Assembly: GCF_021283305.1 (NCBI RefSeq)
Contig: NZ_JAJSOK010000006.1
Location: forward strand, 124,001 to 188,000
Direction of reading: 5' to 3'
Origin: Pseudonocardia kujensis
Lineage (GTDB): Bacteria > Actinomycetota > Actinomycetes > Mycobacteriales > Pseudonocardiaceae
Length of the DNA: 64,000 bases
Part shown: in pieces, positions 7,611 through 19,710 of the stretch
Layout: each line of letters starts with the position of its first letter
Position numbering within the stretch: the stretch's first letter is position 1
Notes under the pieces: generated by a model
The model's database searches: none
Told to the model about the DNA's origin: nothing
The model's input: only the letters and a program-made list of their open reading frames with translations
Program-made: the position numbers and the translations under genes

Positions 7611-9227
7611 TCAGCCTGTGAGGCCGCCCGCGCCGGCCCAGCCGAGCACCAGCGTCGGGGCGACACCCAGCAGGAGGGTCACCACGACGCCGAGCGTGAC
7701 CGCGACCGTGGTGAACGCGCCCGGCACGGTGACCGTGGGTCCGTCCTCCGGCGTCTCGCTGAAGTACATCAGCACGATCACCCGCAGGTAGAAGAACGCG
7801 GCCACCGCCGAGAACACCAGCGCGATGACGACCAGCGGGGCCATCCCGTCCCCGAGCGCCGCCGAGAACACCGCGAACTTGGCGGTGAACCCGCTGGTGA
7901 GCGGGATGCCGGCGAGACCGAGCAGCAGGAAGGTCATCACGCCGGCGAGGATCGGCGAGCGTTTCGCCAGCCCTGCCCACTGGGACAGGTGGGTCGCCTC
8001 GCCGTCGGCGGTGCGCACCAGCGAGATCACGCCGAACACGCCGAGCGTGGTGAAGCCGTAGGCCAGCAGGTAGAACAGCGTCGACGAGACCCCCTCCCGC
8101 GTGATGGCCATGACACCGAGCAGCAGGAACCCGGCGTGTGCCACCGACGAGTAGGCGATCATGCGCTTGAGGTCGGTCTGGGTGAGGCCGAGCACCGCGC
8201 CGATGGCCATGGAGGCGATCGCGACCACCCACATCACCCCGCGCCACTCCCAGTGCGTGGACCCGAAGGCCACGTGCAGCACGCGCAGGAGCGCCCCGAA
8301 CGCCGCGACCTTGGTGCAGGCCGCCATGAACGCGGTGATCGGCGTGGGCGCGCCCTGGTAGACATCGGGCGTCCAGGTGTGGAACGGGCCGACCGAACCC
8401 TTGAACAGCAGCCCGACGACGAGCAGCGCGAGCCCGCCGAACAGCAGCGCGTCGGACTTCGGCGTGCCCACCGCGGCCGTCGCGATGGCCACGAGCTTGA
8501 CCGAGCCGGCGTAGCCGTAGAGCAGCGCGAGCCCGTAGAGGAAGAACGCCGAGGCGAACGCACCCAGCAGGAAGTACTTGACCGCGGCCTCCTGCGACAG
8601 CAGCCGCCGGCGCCGCGCCAGCCCGCACACCAGGTACAGCGGCAGCGAGAGCACCTCGAGCGCCACGAACATCGTGAGCAGGTCGTTCGCCGCGACGAAG
8701 GCCATCATCCCGCCGAGCGCGAACAGCACGAACGGGAAGACCTCGGTCTGCATCGTCGGCGCCTCGCCGGGCGCCCCGTAGGACCGGTCGACGTGCTCCG
8801 GGTCGACGCCGGTGGGCCCGGTCGTGGTGCCCGGCGCGGCCGCGACCGACGCCCGCTCCACCGCGGAGGCGATGAACGCGCCGCCCGGCTCCACCGAGCG
8901 GTCCGCGATCAGCAGGAGCGAGCCGAACCCGAGCACCAGCAGCGTGCCCCACAGGAACAGCGTCGGGCCGTCCACGGTCAGCGCCGAGGCCAGGGTGACG
9001 ATCCCCGCCACGGGCGCCGACCCCGCGTAGACGCCGAGCGCGATGCCCGCGACCGCGACGACCAGCACGGACAGCGCGACCTGTGCGGGCCACCGCTGGT
9101 GCCGCGGCAGGAACGCCTCGAACAGCACGGAGACACACGCGCCACCGAGCACGACGAGCAGCGGCGCGATCGCCGCGTAGTCGATCGGGGGCGCCGTCAG
9201 CGGGGCCACCTGCGCGAGCGCGTTCAC
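7611..9227 (-). CDS. nuoN: NADH-quinone oxidoreductase subunit N
   Basis: 538 residues with about 14 hydrophobic segments, one of the three antiporter-like proton-pumping subunits of complex I. The conserved core LKRMIAYSSVAHAGF with the TM-embedded lysines and the preceding FHTWTPDVYQG are present. A hydrophilic insertion near residues 100-150 is typical of actinobacterial NuoN. Its GTG start overlaps the nuoM stop as GTGA (9224-9227), indicating translational coupling. Confidence 0.96.
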   Translation of the reverse strand: MNALAQVAPLTAPPIDYAAIAPLLVVLGGACVSVLFEAFLPRHQRWPAQVALSVLVVAVAGIALGVYAGSAPVAGIVTLASALTVDGPTLFLWGTLLVLGFGSLLLIADRSVEPGGAFIASAVERASVAAAPGTTTGPTGVDPEHVDRSYGAPGEAPTMQTEVFPFVLFALGGMMAFVAANDLLTMFVALEVLSLPLYLVCGLARRRRLLSQEAAVKYFLLGAFASAFFLYGLALLYGYAGSVKLVAIATAAVGTPKSDALLFGGLALLVVGLLFKGSVGPFHTWTPDVYQGAPTPITAFMAACTKVAAFGALLRVLHVAFGSTHWEWRGVMWVVAIASMAIGAVLGLTQTDLKRMIAYSSVAHAGFLLLGVMAITREGVSSTLFYLLAYGFTTLGVFGVISLVRTADGEATHLSQWAGLAKRSPILAGVMTFLLLGLAGIPLTSGFTAKFAVFSAALGDGMAPLVVIALVFSAVAAFFYLRVIVLMYFSETPEDGPTVTVPGAFTTVAVTLGVVVTLLLGVAPTLVLGWAGAGGLTG

Positions 9228-10897
9228 CGGACACCTCCCACGACGCCGCCGGCCGGCACCGGGTCGGGCAGCCCGACCTCGGTGATCGTCGACTGCACGG
9301 ACGGATTGATCACGTCGAGCACGGGGCCCGGGAAGAACCCGAGCACCACGATCACGACGATCAGCGGGGCCAGCACCCCGATCTCACGCTTGGTGAGGTC
9401 GGGGAAGCCGGAGCCGCGCTCCGCGGCCACGGCCGGGTCGATCATCGCCCCCGGCCCGCCGACGCCGCCGGCCTCCAGCGCCCGGATCACGGCGTTGCCG
9501 CGGACCGGGCCCTGCATCGTCTGCTGGTAGAACCACAGAATGTAGAGCGCGGCGAAGATGATGCCGACGGTCGCGATGATCGTCGCGACCGGCTCCCGCG
9601 GGAACGACCCGACCAGCACCAGGAACTCGCTGACGAACGAGTTGGTGCCCGGCAGGGCCAGCGACGACATCCCCGCGAGCAGCAGGCAGCCGGCCAGCAG
9701 CGGCGCGAGCTTCGAGACGCCGCCGTAGTCGCTCATCAGCCGGGACCCGCCGCGGGCCACCAGCAGACCCACCATCACGAAGAGCATGCCGGTGGAGAGG
9801 CCGTGGTTGACCATGTAGAGCGTCGCGCCGGCGAAGGCCTGGCTGGAGAAGGCGAACGTGCCGAGCGCGATGAAACCGAAGTGCGCGATCGACGTGTAGG
9901 CCACGAACCGGCTCATGTCCTTCTGCCCCACGGCGAGCAGTGCGCCGTAGATGATGCCGATGACCGCCAGCACCAGCACCAGCGGCGCCAGGACCTGACT
10001 GGCCTGCGGGAACAGTGGCAGGCAGTAGCGCAGGAACCCGAAGGTGCCCACCTTGTCCAGCACGCCGACGAGCAGGACCGCGGCCACGATCGGGGCCTCG
10101 GCACCGGCGTCGGGCAGCCAGGTGTGGAAGGGCACCAGCGGCGCCTTGATCGCGAACGCCACGAAGAAGCCGAGGAACAGCCAGATCTGGGTCGACGTCG
10201 GCGTGCTCTGCGCGATCGACTGCAGGTCGCTCCAGGTGAACGTGCCGGCGCCGAGCTGGTCGGCGCTCGTCACGTACAGCCCGATCAGCGAGGCCAGCAT
10301 GATCAGGCCGCCGAGCAGCGAGTACAGGAAGAACTTGACCGAGGCGTACTGCCGGTTCGGGCCGCCGAAGCGCCCGATCAGGAAGTACATCGGGATGAGC
10401 ATCGCCTCGAAGAAGACGTAGAACAGGAACACGTCCGTGGCCGTGAAGACGCCCATCAGCGTGGCCTGGGTGGCGAGCAGCAGGGCGAAGTAGCCCGACG
10501 CCGTGCGGCCCTCCGGCAGCTTCTCCGCCCAGGCGAAGAGCATCAGGCCGGGCACCAGGAACGCCGTCAGGGCGATCATGACGAGCGCGATGCCGTCGAT
10601 GCCGAAGGCCAGGTGCGTGCCGAACGCCGGGATCCACGGCACCGAGAACACGTACTGGAAGCGCTCGCCCGAGCTCGCGGCGTCCGTGGAGTACCCCACC
10701 CACGTCACGACGACGAGGACGAACTCCAGCAGCGCCGTCGCCATCGCCACGGCCTTCGCCAGGGGGACGTTGGTGCGCAGCGGGTACATCAGCAGGGCGC
10801 CGAGGACCGGCAGGAGCAGCAGGACCAGCAGCATCACGTTGCCGCCGGTGTCCGGAGCGGTGTTCATGACGGCGGTGTTCATGACGGCGGTGTTCAC
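9224..10897 (-). CDS. nuoM: NADH-quinone oxidoreductase subunit M
   Basis: 557 residues, an antiporter-like membrane subunit with the signature [13 protein letters not shown] and [15 protein letters not shown]. The start is set at GTG 10897 because it overlaps the nuoL stop as GTGA. The first 15 bases are then repeated twice, each copy beginning ATG in the same frame, so three in-frame starts (10897, 10882, 10867) lie in a triplicated NTAV(M) segment. A real initiation at the second or third copy would change only the N-terminal 5-10 residues. Confidence 0.95.
   Translation of the reverse strand: MNTAVMNTAVMNTAPDTGGNVMLLVLLLLPVLGALLMYPLRTNVPLAKAVAMATALLEFVLVVVTWVGYSTDAASSGERFQYVFSVPWIPAFGTHLAFGIDGIALVMIALTAFLVPGLMLFAWAEKLPEGRTASGYFALLLATQATLMGVFTATDVFLFYVFFEAMLIPMYFLIGRFGGPNRQYASVKFFLYSLLGGLIMLASLIGLYVTSADQLGAGTFTWSDLQSIAQSTPTSTQIWLFLGFFVAFAIKAPLVPFHTWLPDAGAEAPIVAAVLLVGVLDKVGTFGFLRYCLPLFPQASQVLAPLVLVLAVIGIIYGALLAVGQKDMSRFVAYTSIAHFGFIALGTFAFSSQAFAGATLYMVNHGLSTGMLFVMVGLLVARGGSRLMSDYGGVSKLAPLLAGCLLLAGMSSLALPGTNSFVSEFLVLVGSFPREPVATIIATVGIIFAALYILWFYQQTMQGPVRGNAVIRALEAGGVGGPGAMIDPAVAAERGSGFPDLTKREIGVLAPLIVVIVVLGFFPGPVLDVINPSVQSTITEVGLPDPVPAGGVVGGVR
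10853..10897 (-). repeat. 15-bp tandem repeat carrying three nuoM start codons
   Basis: Reading the minus strand from 10897, GTGAACACCGCCGTC is followed by two copies beginning ATGAACACCGC, the last diverging after 11 bases. The copies keep the frame, encoding V/M-N-T-A-V. The first copy overlaps the nuoL stop codon. Confidence 0.85.
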
Positions 10898-12861
10898 GCG
10901 AACCTCACCGCCAGCAGGGCCGCGACGACGAACACGCTGCCGCCCAGCATCGAGAGCGCATAGGAGCGCACGAACCCGGTCTGCAGCCGTCTCAACCGGG
11001 CCGAGCCGCCCCCGAGGCCGGCGGCCAGGCCGTTGACCAGCCCGTCGACGCCGCGGTTGTCGAGGAAGACCAGGGCGCGGGTGAGCCAGATGCCCGGCCG
11101 CTCGATGACGGTCTCGTTGAACGCGTTCGCGTAGAGGTCGCGCCGCGCGGCCCGGACCGGGAAGGAGACCGGCTCCGGCCGCTGGACCGGCGTCGGGCGG
11201 CGTCCGACCACGAGGTAGGCCACCAGCACGCCGAGCGCGGAGCAGGCCAGCACCAGCCACGGCACCAGCGCGTGCGGGAGCACCCCGGCCGGCGACTCCT
11301 GCAGCTCGCCCAGCGAGGGCGCGAGCCACTGGTTCAGGCCGACCGCGCTGAGCACGAAGCCGGCGAACACCGACCCGATCGCCAGCACGATCATCGGCCC
11401 GGTCATCACCGGCGGCGACTCGTGCGGGTGGTAGTCCTCGCCGTCAGGGGCCTTGAGGTTCCGCCAGCGCTCCTCGCCGAAGAACGTCATGATCATCAGG
11501 CGGGTCATGTAGAAGGCGGTGAGCCCGGCGGCCAGCGTGGCCGCGAGCCCGTACACCCAGCCCTGCCAGCCCTCCTGGCCGAACGCGGCCTCGATGATCG
11601 CGTCCTTGGAGAAGTAGCCGGACAGGAACGGGAAGCCGATCAGCGCGAGGTAGCCGCAGCCGAACGTCACGAACGTGATCGGCATCCTCCGGCCGAGGCC
11701 GCCGAAGTTGCGCATGTTCACGTCGTCGTTCATGGCGTGCATGACCGACCCGGCCCCGAGGAACAGCCCGGCCTTGAAGAAACCGTGCGTGAGCAGGTGG
11801 AAGATGCCGAGCGCGTACCCGGCCGGGCCGAGCCCGACGGCCAGGATCATGTACCCGATCTGGCTGACCGTGGAGTACGCGAGCACCTTCTTGATGTCGT
11901 CGTAGGCGCAGCCGATGACCGCCCCGATCAGCAGCGTGACCACCCCGATCAGCGCGACGACCACGCGCCCGGTCGGGGTGAGGTCGTAGATCGGGTTCGT
12001 GCGGGCGATGAGGTACACGCCCGCGGTGACCATCGTGGCCGCGTGGATGAGGGCGGAGACCGGGGTCGGGCCCTCCATCGCGTCCGGGAGCCAGGACTGC
12101 AGGGGGAACTGGCCGGACTTGCCGCAGGCGCCGAGCAGCAGCAGGAGCGTGATCGCGAGGATCGTCCCGCCGGAGAGCTCGCCGACCCGGGCGAAGACCT
12201 CGGTGTACTGCAGCGTCCCCAGGTTCAGCCAGAGCACGAAGATCGCCAGCGCGAGCCCGACGTCGCCGACCCGGTTCATCAGGAAGGCCTTCTTCGCGGC
12301 GGTCGCCGCCGACGGGCGGTCCTGGTAGAAGCCGATGAGCAGGTACGACGCCAGGCCGACGCCCTCCCAGCCCAGGTACAGCAGCACGAAGTTGTTGCCG
12401 AGGACCAGCACGAGCATGGCCGCGACGAACAGGTTGAGCTGCGCGAAGAAGCGCCGCCGGCTGGAGTCCGACGACGGCTCCGCGCCCGCGTGGGGCGCCA
12501 TGTAGCCGACCGAGTAGATGTGGATCAGCGACCCGACGCCGGTGATCAGCAGCACGAACGTCAGCGACAGCGGGTCGATCCGCAGCCCGAAGTCGACGTC
12601 CAGCGTGCCCGAGGAGATCCACGAGTACAGCGACAGCTCGGTGGTCCGCTGGTCCGGCGCGACGCCCAGGGTCTGGACGAAGATCACCACACCCAGCACG
12701 AACGACGCGAGCACGGAGGCGACGCCGAGCACGTGGCCCCACGCGTTGGCGCGCTTGCCGGCCAGGAACAGCACCAGCGCGCTGACGGCGGGGATCGCGA
12801 AGAGCAGCCAGGCCAGCGACCCGGCGCCGGTCGCCGGCAGCACCTCAGGGGGAGCGGTCAT
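10894..12861 (-). CDS. nuoL: NADH-quinone oxidoreductase subunit L
   Basis: 655 residues, the largest antiporter-like subunit of complex I. Core motifs include [27 protein letters not shown] (read in two parts: [14 protein letters not shown] and [13 protein letters not shown]), [18 protein letters not shown] and [19 protein letters not shown]. The C-terminus extends into the long amphipathic helix expected to lie along NuoM and NuoN. ATG start; it lies 15 bp after nuoK and overlaps nuoM by four bases. Confidence 0.96.
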   Translation of the reverse strand: MTAPPEVLPATGAGSLAWLLFAIPAVSALVLFLAGKRANAWGHVLGVASVLASFVLGVVIFVQTLGVAPDQRTTELSLYSWISSGTLDVDFGLRIDPLSLTFVLLITGVGSLIHIYSVGYMAPHAGAEPSSDSSRRRFFAQLNLFVAAMLVLVLGNNFVLLYLGWEGVGLASYLLIGFYQDRPSAATAAKKAFLMNRVGDVGLALAIFVLWLNLGTLQYTEVFARVGELSGGTILAITLLLLLGACGKSGQFPLQSWLPDAMEGPTPVSALIHAATMVTAGVYLIARTNPIYDLTPTGRVVVALIGVVTLLIGAVIGCAYDDIKKVLAYSTVSQIGYMILAVGLGPAGYALGIFHLLTHGFFKAGLFLGAGSVMHAMNDDVNMRNFGGLGRRMPITFVTFGCGYLALIGFPFLSGYFSKDAIIEAAFGQEGWQGWVYGLAATLAAGLTAFYMTRLMIMTFFGEERWRNLKAPDGEDYHPHESPPVMTGPMIVLAIGSVFAGFVLSAVGLNQWLAPSLGELQESPAGVLPHALVPWLVLACSALGVLVAYLVVGRRPTPVQRPEPVSFPVRAARRDLYANAFNETVIERPGIWLTRALVFLDNRGVDGLVNGLAAGLGGGSARLRRLQTGFVRSYALSMLGGSVFVVAALLAVRFA

Positions 12862-12876
12862 CGGTGAGGCTCCTAG

Positions 12877-13176
12877 TCAGTACTTCAGCAGGTTCGCGTC
12901 GTCCACGGAGGACGAACGACGGGTCCGGAAGATCGACATGATGATGGCCAGCCCGACCACCACCTCGGCCGCCGCGACGACCATGACGAAGAACGCCATG
13001 ACCTGGCCGTCGAGCTGACCGTTCATGCGGGCGAAGGTCACCAGCGACAGGTTCACCGCGTTGAGCATCAGCTCGATGCACATGAACACGACGATCGCGT
13101 TGCGGCGCACCAGCACCCCGATCGCGCCGACGGTGAACAGCAGCCCGGAGAGCAGCAGGTAGTTGGTGGGGCTCAT
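12877..13176 (-). CDS. nuoK: NADH-quinone oxidoreductase subunit K
   Basis: 99 residues, three transmembrane helices, the usual NuoK length. The conserved membrane Glu residues of the proton path are present in [13 protein letters not shown] and in [14 protein letters not shown] start overlapping the nuoJ stop as ATGA (13173-13176). Confidence 0.96.
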   Translation of the reverse strand: MSPTNYLLLSGLLFTVGAIGVLVRRNAIVVFMCIELMLNAVNLSLVTFARMNGQLDGQVMAFFVMVVAAAEVVVGLAIIMSIFRTRRSSSVDDANLLKY

Positions 13177-14024
13177 GCGCGGTCCTCCTCGCCGCCCGTG
13201 GTGGTCCGCACCGCGGTCCCCTCCGGCGCGTCCCGCCGCCCGTCGGTGAGGGCGTGGGCGTCGGCCGGCGGCCGCGGGTGCTCGTCGACCTCGTGGCCCT
13301 CGATGATCTCCGAGAGCGACTCGCGGGCGATCGAGCCGTCGGGCAGCAGCGCCGGCACGGCCACGGAGTTCGCGGTGGCGTAGACACCCGGGCCGGGCAG
13401 CGGCGAGACGCGGGCGTGCTCGCCGCGGAGCCGGGCGATGACGGTCGCCCGCTGGCCCCGCTTCGCCGCCGGCTTCTTCTGGGCGAAGGCCAGCACGATC
13501 GCGCCGAGCGCCGCGGTGATCAGCAGGGCCGAGGTGAGCTCGAAAGGCAGCAGGTAGTCGGTGAAGACCAGCCGCCCGATGCCCGGGAGGTTGCCGTTCG
13601 AGGCCGCCACGCCGAGCCCGGCGGACGGGATCGCGAACGCCGCCCGGCCGACGCCCGCGACCAGCAGGAGCGCGAAGGCGAGGCCGAGCAGCACCGCCGC
13701 GACCCGCTGGCCGCGCAGCACCTCGACCACCGAGTCGGAGCTGTCCCGGCCCACCAGCATGAGCACGAACAGGAACAGCATCATCACGGCGCCCGTGTAG
13801 ACGATGATCTGCACGAAGCCGAGGAACGGCGCCTGCTGCATCAGGTAGAAGACCGCCAGCGACAGCATCGTCTGCACCAGGAACAGCGCCGAGTGCACCG
13901 CGTTGCGGGCGAGGACCATTGCGATCGCCGACGCCAGCGACACGGGGCCGAGGATCCAGAAGACGATCGCCTCCCCCACCCCGGCGTCGCCGGCGGTGGA
14001 CGCGGCCTGCGCGAGCACGCTCAT
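13173..14024 (-). CDS. nuoJ: NADH-quinone oxidoreductase subunit J
   Basis: 283 residues from ATG 14024, which overlaps the nuoI stop as ATGA. The N-terminal 170 residues carry five helices with the characteristic [20 protein letters not shown]. The remaining hydrophilic C-terminal extension of about 100 residues is Glu- and Arg-rich; such tails are common in actinobacterial NuoJ and are probably disordered. It supplies part of the proton path next to NuoK and NuoA. Confidence 0.95.
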   Translation of the reverse strand: MSVLAQAASTAGDAGVGEAIVFWILGPVSLASAIAMVLARNAVHSALFLVQTMLSLAVFYLMQQAPFLGFVQIIVYTGAVMMLFLFVLMLVGRDSSDSVVEVLRGQRVAAVLLGLAFALLLVAGVGRAAFAIPSAGLGVAASNGNLPGIGRLVFTDYLLPFELTSALLITAALGAIVLAFAQKKPAAKRGQRATVIARLRGEHARVSPLPGPGVYATANSVAVPALLPDGSIARESLSEIIEGHEVDEHPRPPADAHALTDGRRDAPEGTAVRTTTGGEEDRA

Positions 14025-14578
14025 CGGACCTGCTCCCCCACCGGCTCGCCCGGCACGTCCTCCCCGGCGGCGGACCGACGGGCCAGGACGGGGCCCTGCA
14101 CGTAGTAGTCCTGCTCGTCGGAGCCGAGGCGCATCGGGTGCGGCGGCTGCTCCATCCCCGGCAGCAGCGGCGCCAGCAGCTGTTCCTTCGTGTAGATCAG
14201 GTCCTGCCGGTTGTCGTCGGCGAGCTCGTAGAAGTTCGTCATCGTGAGCGAGCGCGTGGGGCACGCCTCGATGCAGAGCCCGCAGCCGATGCAGCGCAGG
14301 TAGTTGATCTGGTAGATCGCGCCGTAGCGCTCCCCCGGGGAGTACCGCGCCTCCTCGGTGTTGTCCCCGCCCTCGACGTAGATCGCGTCGGCCGGGCAGG
14401 CCCAGGCGCACAGCTCGCAGCCCACGCACTTCTCCAGCCCGTCCGGGTGCCGGTTGAGCTGGTGACGGCCGTGGTACCGCGGCGCGGCCGGCGGGAAGTC
14501 CTCCGGGTACTCCTCGGTGACGACCTTCTTGAACATCGTCGAGAAGGTGACTCCGAAGCCCTTGAAGAAGTCGAACAT
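14021..14578 (-). CDS. nuoI: NADH-quinone oxidoreductase subunit I (2x 4Fe-4S)
   Basis: 185 residues. Two ferredoxin motifs bind the N6a/N6b clusters: [12 protein letters not shown] (Cys51, 54, 57, 61) and [12 protein letters not shown] (Cys96, 99, 102, 106). It passes electrons from NuoG to NuoB. An ATG start follows the nuoH stop by 3 bases, and its stop overlaps the nuoJ start. Confidence 0.97.
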   Translation of the reverse strand: MFDFFKGFGVTFSTMFKKVVTEEYPEDFPPAAPRYHGRHQLNRHPDGLEKCVGCELCAWACPADAIYVEGGDNTEEARYSPGERYGAIYQINYLRCIGCGLCIEACPTRSLTMTNFYELADDNRQDLIYTKEQLLAPLLPGMEQPPHPMRLGSDEQDYYVQGPVLARRSAAGEDVPGEPVGEQVR

Positions 14579-14581
14579 CGG

Positions 14582-15883
14582 CTACTCCTCCTCCTTCCCG
14601 GACAGCGCACCGGCGGGCTGCCGCTGCTCGACGGGGGTGCGGCGCTTGCGGGGTGCCGCCGGGACCTCCAGGTCCAGCGGCGGGACCGGGTAGTCCGACG
14701 CGACCTCGACGGCCTCGTCGGGGGTCCGGCGGTCGGGCAGCAGGAAGGCGATCGCGAGGATCGCGAGCACCACGATGCCGATGGTGATCAGCAGCGCCGC
14801 GGTGGACTCGCTGCCCGTGCTGTTGCGGTAGGCGCGGATCGCGAAGATCACCAGGATCCAGCCGAGGCTGACCGGGACCAGCACCTTCCAGCCCAGCCGC
14901 ATGAACTGGTCGTAGCGGAAGCGGGGCAGCGTGCCGCGCAGCCAGATGAAGACGAACAGGAAGATCAACATCTTGACCAGGAACGCGATGAACATCAGCC
15001 AGCCGTTGTCGTTGAACGACGACAGCGGCCAGGGCCAGCGCCCGCCGCCCAGGAAGAGCGTGGTCGCCATGGCCGAGACGGTGACCATGTTGACGTACTC
15101 GGCCAGGAAGAAGAGCGCGAACTTCAGGCTCGTGTACTCGGTGTGGAAGCCGCCGACCAGCTCGGACTCGGCCTCCGGCAGGTCGAACGGGGCCCGGTTC
15201 GTCTCGCCGACCATCGCGATCACGAAGACCACGAAACTGGGGATGAGCAGGTAGAAGTACCAGCCCGAGCCCTGCGCCGCCACGATGTCGGCGGTGGACA
15301 GCGACCGCGCGTAGAGCACGACCGCGACCACCGACAGGCCGAGCGCGATCTCGTAGGAGATCACCTGCGCCGCCGAGCGCAGCGCCCCGAGCAGCGAGTA
15401 CGGCGAGCCGGAGGCCCAGCCGCCGAGCACGATGCCGTAGACCCCGATCGAGGAGCAGGCCAGCACGACGAGCACGCCGACCGGCAGGTCGACCAGCTGC
15501 AGCACCGTGCGCTCGCCGAAGATCGAGACCTCGCCGCCGAACGGGATGACCGAGAAGGCGAGGAAGGCCGGGATCGTCGAGATCACCGGGGCGATGAAGT
15601 AGACCTTCTTGTCGGCGAGGACCGGCATGATGTCCTCTTTGAAGGCCAGCTTGAGCCCGTCGGCCAGCGACTGCAGCCAGCCGTTGGGGCCCACCCGGTT
15701 CGGCCCCGGACGCTGCTGCATCCGGGCCACGACCTTGCGCTCCCAGTTGATCATGAACAGGGTCAGCACGACGCCGACCGCGAACAGCACGACGACCTTG
15801 AGGATCACCAGCCAGATCGGGTCGTCGGCCAGCAGCTGCTGGGTGCGCGTCATGCCGTCGACGGGGTCGATCGCGGGGTTCAC
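14582..15883 (-). CDS. nuoH: NADH-quinone oxidoreductase subunit H
   Basis: 433 residues from GTG 15883, chosen because GTGA overlaps the nuoG stop (15880-15883); an ATG 10 codons later is a weaker alternative. Eight or so helices form the quinone-chamber subunit. Recognisable motifs are [32 protein letters not shown] and [18 protein letters not shown]. The hydrophilic C-terminal tail is longer than in proteobacteria, as in other actinobacteria. Confidence 0.95.
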   Translation of the reverse strand: MNPAIDPVDGMTRTQQLLADDPIWLVILKVVVLFAVGVVLTLFMINWERKVVARMQQRPGPNRVGPNGWLQSLADGLKLAFKEDIMPVLADKKVYFIAPVISTIPAFLAFSVIPFGGEVSIFGERTVLQLVDLPVGVLVVLACSSIGVYGIVLGGWASGSPYSLLGALRSAAQVISYEIALGLSVVAVVLYARSLSTADIVAAQGSGWYFYLLIPSFVVFVIAMVGETNRAPFDLPEAESELVGGFHTEYTSLKFALFFLAEYVNMVTVSAMATTLFLGGGRWPWPLSSFNDNGWLMFIAFLVKMLIFLFVFIWLRGTLPRFRYDQFMRLGWKVLVPVSLGWILVIFAIRAYRNSTGSESTAALLITIGIVVLAILAIAFLLPDRRTPDEAVEVASDYPVPPLDLEVPAAPRKRRTPVEQRQPAGALSGKEEE

Positions 15884-18354
15884 CGCGCACCTCCGAGAAC
15901 ACCGGCGGGGGCGACCCGGACCAGGGCGCCGTGCCCGACGCCGAGGGTGCTGCGCACCGCCGAGCCGGGTGAGTTCGCGGGGAGCCAGACCACGCCGTCG
16001 GGCAGGTCCGCCAGCTCCACCTGCAGGGTGATCGCGCCGCGGTCGGTCGCGACCGAGGCCGCCTCGCCCTCGACGAGCCCGAGGCGCTCGGCGGTCGCCG
16101 CGTTGGTGCGCACCCGCGGCGGTCGGGCCGTCCCGGCCAGGGCGGGCTCGTCGACCAGCAGCGAGCCCTGGTCGACGAGCTGCCGCCAGGTCGCGAGCAC
16201 GGCCTGCCCGACCTGCGCCGGGCGCGGCGTCGGCCCGGGTTCGGCCGTCGGCGCGGCGGCGGAGCCGGTGTACCGGCCGAGCCGCTCGAGCTCGCCCGCC
16301 GCGGCCGCCGGCGTCTGCGTGAACAGGTCCTCGTCCATCTCGACGGCCAGGGTGTCCAGCACCCGGCAGTCCGGCAGCACGCCGCTGGCGTCGAGCGTGA
16401 CACCGAACGGCCGGCGGCGGCCCTCCCAGTTCAGGTAGCTGCCCTCGCGCTGGGCGTCGGGTGCGACCGGCAGCACGACGTCCGCGCGCTCGGTGACCGC
16501 CGAGGCGTGCAGCTCCAGGCTGACCAGGAAGCCGACCTTCTCCAGCGCCACGAGCGCGACGGCGGGGTCGGCCAGGTCGTGCGGGTCCACCCCACCGACG
16601 ACCAGGGCGGACAGCTCGCCGGCGGCGGCCGCGGCCACGATCTCGTCCGTGCTGCGGCCGGGGGTTGCGGGCAGCGACCCCGCCGGGAGGCCCCAGGCCC
16701 GCTCCACCTCGGCGCGGGCCGCGGCCTCGCCGACCGGGCGGCCGCCGGGCAGCAGCGTCGGGACCGCGCCGGCCTCCAGGGCACCGCGGTCCCCGGCCCG
16801 GCGCGGGATCCAGGCGACCTTCGCGCCCGTCCGGGTGGCGAGCGCGGCCACCGCCGAGTGCAGGCCGGGCACCTCGGCGGCGCGGTCGCCGACGAGGATC
16901 ACCGCGCCCGGCGCGGACAAGGCGTCGACCAGCTGCTTGCCGGCGTCGTCGGTGGCCGCCGCGAGCTCGCGCAGCACCGCGGCCTCGGCGCCCGGGACCG
17001 ACCGGACCAGCGTGGCCTTCGTCTTGCGGGCCCCCGCGGTGGTCCACTGCCCGAGCTCGAAGACCTTCTGCCCCCGCTTGCGGACGGCCTTGCGGATGCG
17101 GAGGAAGACGATCCCCGCCTCCTCCTCGAGGTCGAGCCCGACCGTGAGGACGGACGGCGCCGCCTCGACCGCCGCGAAGCTCACCCCGGTCTCCGGGGTG
17201 GTGCCCAGCGTGGTGGCGAGGAACTCCAGCTCCTCGGCGCTGTGCGGGCGGGCGCGGAAGTCGACGTCGTGCGTGCCGGCGGCGACCCGGGCGAACTTGG
17301 CGTAGGCGTAGGCGTCCTCGACGGTCAGCCGACCGCCGGCCAGCACGCCGATCCCCCGCTGCGCCCGCGCCGCCAGCAGGCCCTGCGCCGCGATCCGCAG
17401 CGCCTCGGTCCACGAGGCCTCCACCAGCTGCCCCGAGGCGTCCCGGACGAGCGGGCGGGTGATCCGCTCCTTGGACTGCAGGTACCGGAAGGCGAACCGG
17501 CCCTTGTCGCAGTTCCACTCCTCGTTGACCTCGGGATCGTTGCCCGCGAGCCGGCGCATCACCGTGCCGCGCCGGGAGTCGTTGCGCTGCGCGCAGCCGG
17601 AGCTGCAGTGCTCGCACACGCTCGGGGTGGAGCGCAGGTCGAACGGCCGGGAGCGGAACCGGTAGGCCGCGCTGGTCAGCGCGCCGACCGGGCAGATCTG
17701 GATCGTGTTGCCGGAGAAGTAGCTCTGGAAGGGCTTGTCCTCGGCGGTGCCGATCTGCTGGTTCGCGCCGCGCTCGAGCAGGTCGATGAACGGGTCGCCG
17801 GCGATCTGCTCGGAGAAGCGGGTGCAGCGCTGGCAGAGCACGCAGCGCTCGCGGTCGAGGAGCACCTGGGAGCTGATCGGCAGCGGCTTGGGGAAGGTCC
17901 GCTTGGTCTCGACGAACCGCGAGTCCGTGCGGCCGCTCGACATGGCCTGGTTCTGCAGCGGGCACTCGCCGCCCTTGTCGCAGATCGGGCAGTCCAGCGG
18001 GTGGTTGATGAGCAGCAGCTCCATCACGCCCTGCTGGGCCTTGTCGGCCACCGGCGAGGTGTGCTGGGTCTTCACCACCATCCCGTCGGCCACGGTCATG
18101 GTGCAGCTGGCCTGCGGCTTCGGCATCGGCCGGCCGCCCATCTCCACCTCGACCAGGCACTGTCGGCAGGCGCCCGCCGGGTCGAGCAGCGGGTGGTCGC
18201 AGAACCGCGGGACGATGATGCCCAGCCGCTCACAGGTGCGGATGAGGATCTCACCCTTGGGCGCATCGACCTCGATGCCGTCGATGGTCAGCCGCACGTG
18301 ACCCTCGGGAGGCTCCGCCCGAGCACCCCCCGGCTTCGTGGCCTCGACTGTCAT
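15880..18354 (-). CDS. nuoG: NADH-quinone oxidoreductase subunit G
   Basis: 824 residues. N-terminal 2Fe-2S ligands are Cys52, 63, 66 and 84. The His-ligated 4Fe-4S motif has His118, Cys122, 125 and 131. A further CVLCQRC ... CPVG set supplies the next cluster. A molybdopterin-oxidoreductase-like half follows, beginning with CEHCSSGC and [10 protein letters not shown], which can hold the extra N7-type cluster of some bacteria. ATG 18354 overlaps the nuoF stop as ATGA and the gene overlaps nuoH as GTGA. Confidence 0.96.
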   Translation of the reverse strand: MTVEATKPGGARAEPPEGHVRLTIDGIEVDAPKGEILIRTCERLGIIVPRFCDHPLLDPAGACRQCLVEVEMGGRPMPKPQASCTMTVADGMVVKTQHTSPVADKAQQGVMELLLINHPLDCPICDKGGECPLQNQAMSSGRTDSRFVETKRTFPKPLPISSQVLLDRERCVLCQRCTRFSEQIAGDPFIDLLERGANQQIGTAEDKPFQSYFSGNTIQICPVGALTSAAYRFRSRPFDLRSTPSVCEHCSSGCAQRNDSRRGTVMRRLAGNDPEVNEEWNCDKGRFAFRYLQSKERITRPLVRDASGQLVEASWTEALRIAAQGLLAARAQRGIGVLAGGRLTVEDAYAYAKFARVAAGTHDVDFRARPHSAEELEFLATTLGTTPETGVSFAAVEAAPSVLTVGLDLEEEAGIVFLRIRKAVRKRGQKVFELGQWTTAGARKTKATLVRSVPGAEAAVLRELAAATDDAGKQLVDALSAPGAVILVGDRAAEVPGLHSAVAALATRTGAKVAWIPRRAGDRGALEAGAVPTLLPGGRPVGEAAARAEVERAWGLPAGSLPATPGRSTDEIVAAAAAGELSALVVGGVDPHDLADPAVALVALEKVGFLVSLELHASAVTERADVVLPVAPDAQREGSYLNWEGRRRPFGVTLDASGVLPDCRVLDTLAVEMDEDLFTQTPAAAAGELERLGRYTGSAAAPTAEPGPTPRPAQVGQAVLATWRQLVDQGSLLVDEPALAGTARPPRVRTNAATAERLGLVEGEAASVATDRGAITLQVELADLPDGVVWLPANSPGSAVRSTLGVGHGALVRVAPAGVLGGAR

Positions 18355-19709
18355 GCTGAAACCCCACTCAGCTCGGTGCCGTCCGCCCGCTCCACGTCCG
18401 CCAGCTGCTCCGGCCGCGCGACCGCGGGCTGCTCGGCGATCAGGTCCAGGAACTCCTGGCGGAAGTACTTGATCGCGCTGGTGATCGGGCTGGTGGCGCC
18501 GTCGCCCAACGCGCAGAAGGAGCGGCCGAGGATGTTGTCGCAGACGTCGAGCATGGTCTCGACGTCCTCCGGGGTGCCCTCGCCGTGCACCATCCGCTCC
18601 AGGATCTGCACCAGCCAGTAGGTGCCCTCCCGGCACGGCGTGCACTTGCCGCAGCTCTCGTGCTTGTAGAACTCGGTCCACTTCATGACCGCCCACGGCA
18701 CCGAGACGGTCTCGTTGAAGACCTGCACCGCGGTGGTCCCCAGCATCGAGCCCGCGCCCGCCGCGCCTTCGAAGTCGAGGGGGACGTCGAGGTGCTCGGC
18801 GGTGAACATCGGGGTGGAGCTGCCGCCCGGCGTCCAGAACTTGAGCGGGATCCCGTCCTTCATCCCGCCGGCCAGCTCCAGCAGCGTGCGCAGCGTGGTG
18901 CCCATCGGGGCCTCGTACTGGCCGGGCCGCTCGACGTGGCCCGACACCGAGTAGATCTTCGGGCCCGGCGACTTCTCCGAGCCCATCGTGCGGAACCAGT
19001 CCGAGCCGCCGGCCACGATGAACGGCACCGACGCGATCGTCTCCACGTTGTTGACCACCGTGGGCGACGCGTACAGCCCGGCCGTGGCCGGGAAGGGCGG
19101 CTTGAGCCGGGGCTGGCCGCGGCGGCCCTCGAGCGAGTCGAGCAGGGCAGTCTCCTCGCCGCAGATGTACGCGCCCGCGCCGGCGTGCACCACGATGTCC
19201 AGGTCGAACCCGCTCCCGAGGACGTCCTTGCCGAGGTAGCCCTGCGCGTAGGCCTCGGCGACCGCGGCGCGGACCCGGCGGATCGGGTGCAGCGCCTCCC
19301 CGCGCACGTAGATCGCGCAGAAGTTCGCGCGGATCGCGTAGCTGGTGATGATGCAGCCCTCGATGAGCGAGTGCGGGTCCGCCATCATCGTCGGGATGTC
19401 CTTGCAGGTCCCCGGCTCGCCCTCGTCGGCGTTGACCACGAGGTACTTCGGCTTGGCGCCCGGGCCCTCGGCACCCTGCGGCATGAAGGACCACTTCATG
19501 CCCGTCGGGAAGCCGGCGCCGCCGCGGCCGCGCAGGCCGGAGTCCTTCACCAGCGTGATCAGCTGGTCCGGGTGCGCCGCCAGCGCGGTGCGCAGGGCGC
19601 GGTAGCCGCCGGTCCGCTCGTAGGTCTCCAGCGTCCAGGACCGCTCCTCGGACCACCGGCGGGTGAGGACCGGGGTGAGGGTGTCGGGGGTCGTGTCGGG
19701 TGCGCTCAT
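18351..19709 (-). CDS. nuoF: NADH-quinone oxidoreductase subunit F (FMN, NADH site)
   Basis: 452 residues. Gly-rich [12 protein letters not shown] (60-70) is the NADH-binding loop and [14 protein letters not shown] the FMN-binding segment. ICGEETALL fits the nucleotide site. The N3 4Fe-4S ligands are Cys353, 356 and 359 (CGKCTPC) plus Cys399 ([10 protein letters not shown]). It oxidises NADH in the peripheral arm. It starts one base after the nuoE stop. Confidence 0.97.
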   Translation of the reverse strand: MSAPDTTPDTLTPVLTRRWSEERSWTLETYERTGGYRALRTALAAHPDQLITLVKDSGLRGRGGAGFPTGMKWSFMPQGAEGPGAKPKYLVVNADEGEPGTCKDIPTMMADPHSLIEGCIITSYAIRANFCAIYVRGEALHPIRRVRAAVAEAYAQGYLGKDVLGSGFDLDIVVHAGAGAYICGEETALLDSLEGRRGQPRLKPPFPATAGLYASPTVVNNVETIASVPFIVAGGSDWFRTMGSEKSPGPKIYSVSGHVERPGQYEAPMGTTLRTLLELAGGMKDGIPLKFWTPGGSSTPMFTAEHLDVPLDFEGAAGAGSMLGTTAVQVFNETVSVPWAVMKWTEFYKHESCGKCTPCREGTYWLVQILERMVHGEGTPEDVETMLDVCDNILGRSFCALGDGATSPITSAIKYFRQEFLDLIAEQPAVARPEQLADVERADGTELSGVSA

Positions 19710-19710
19710 C

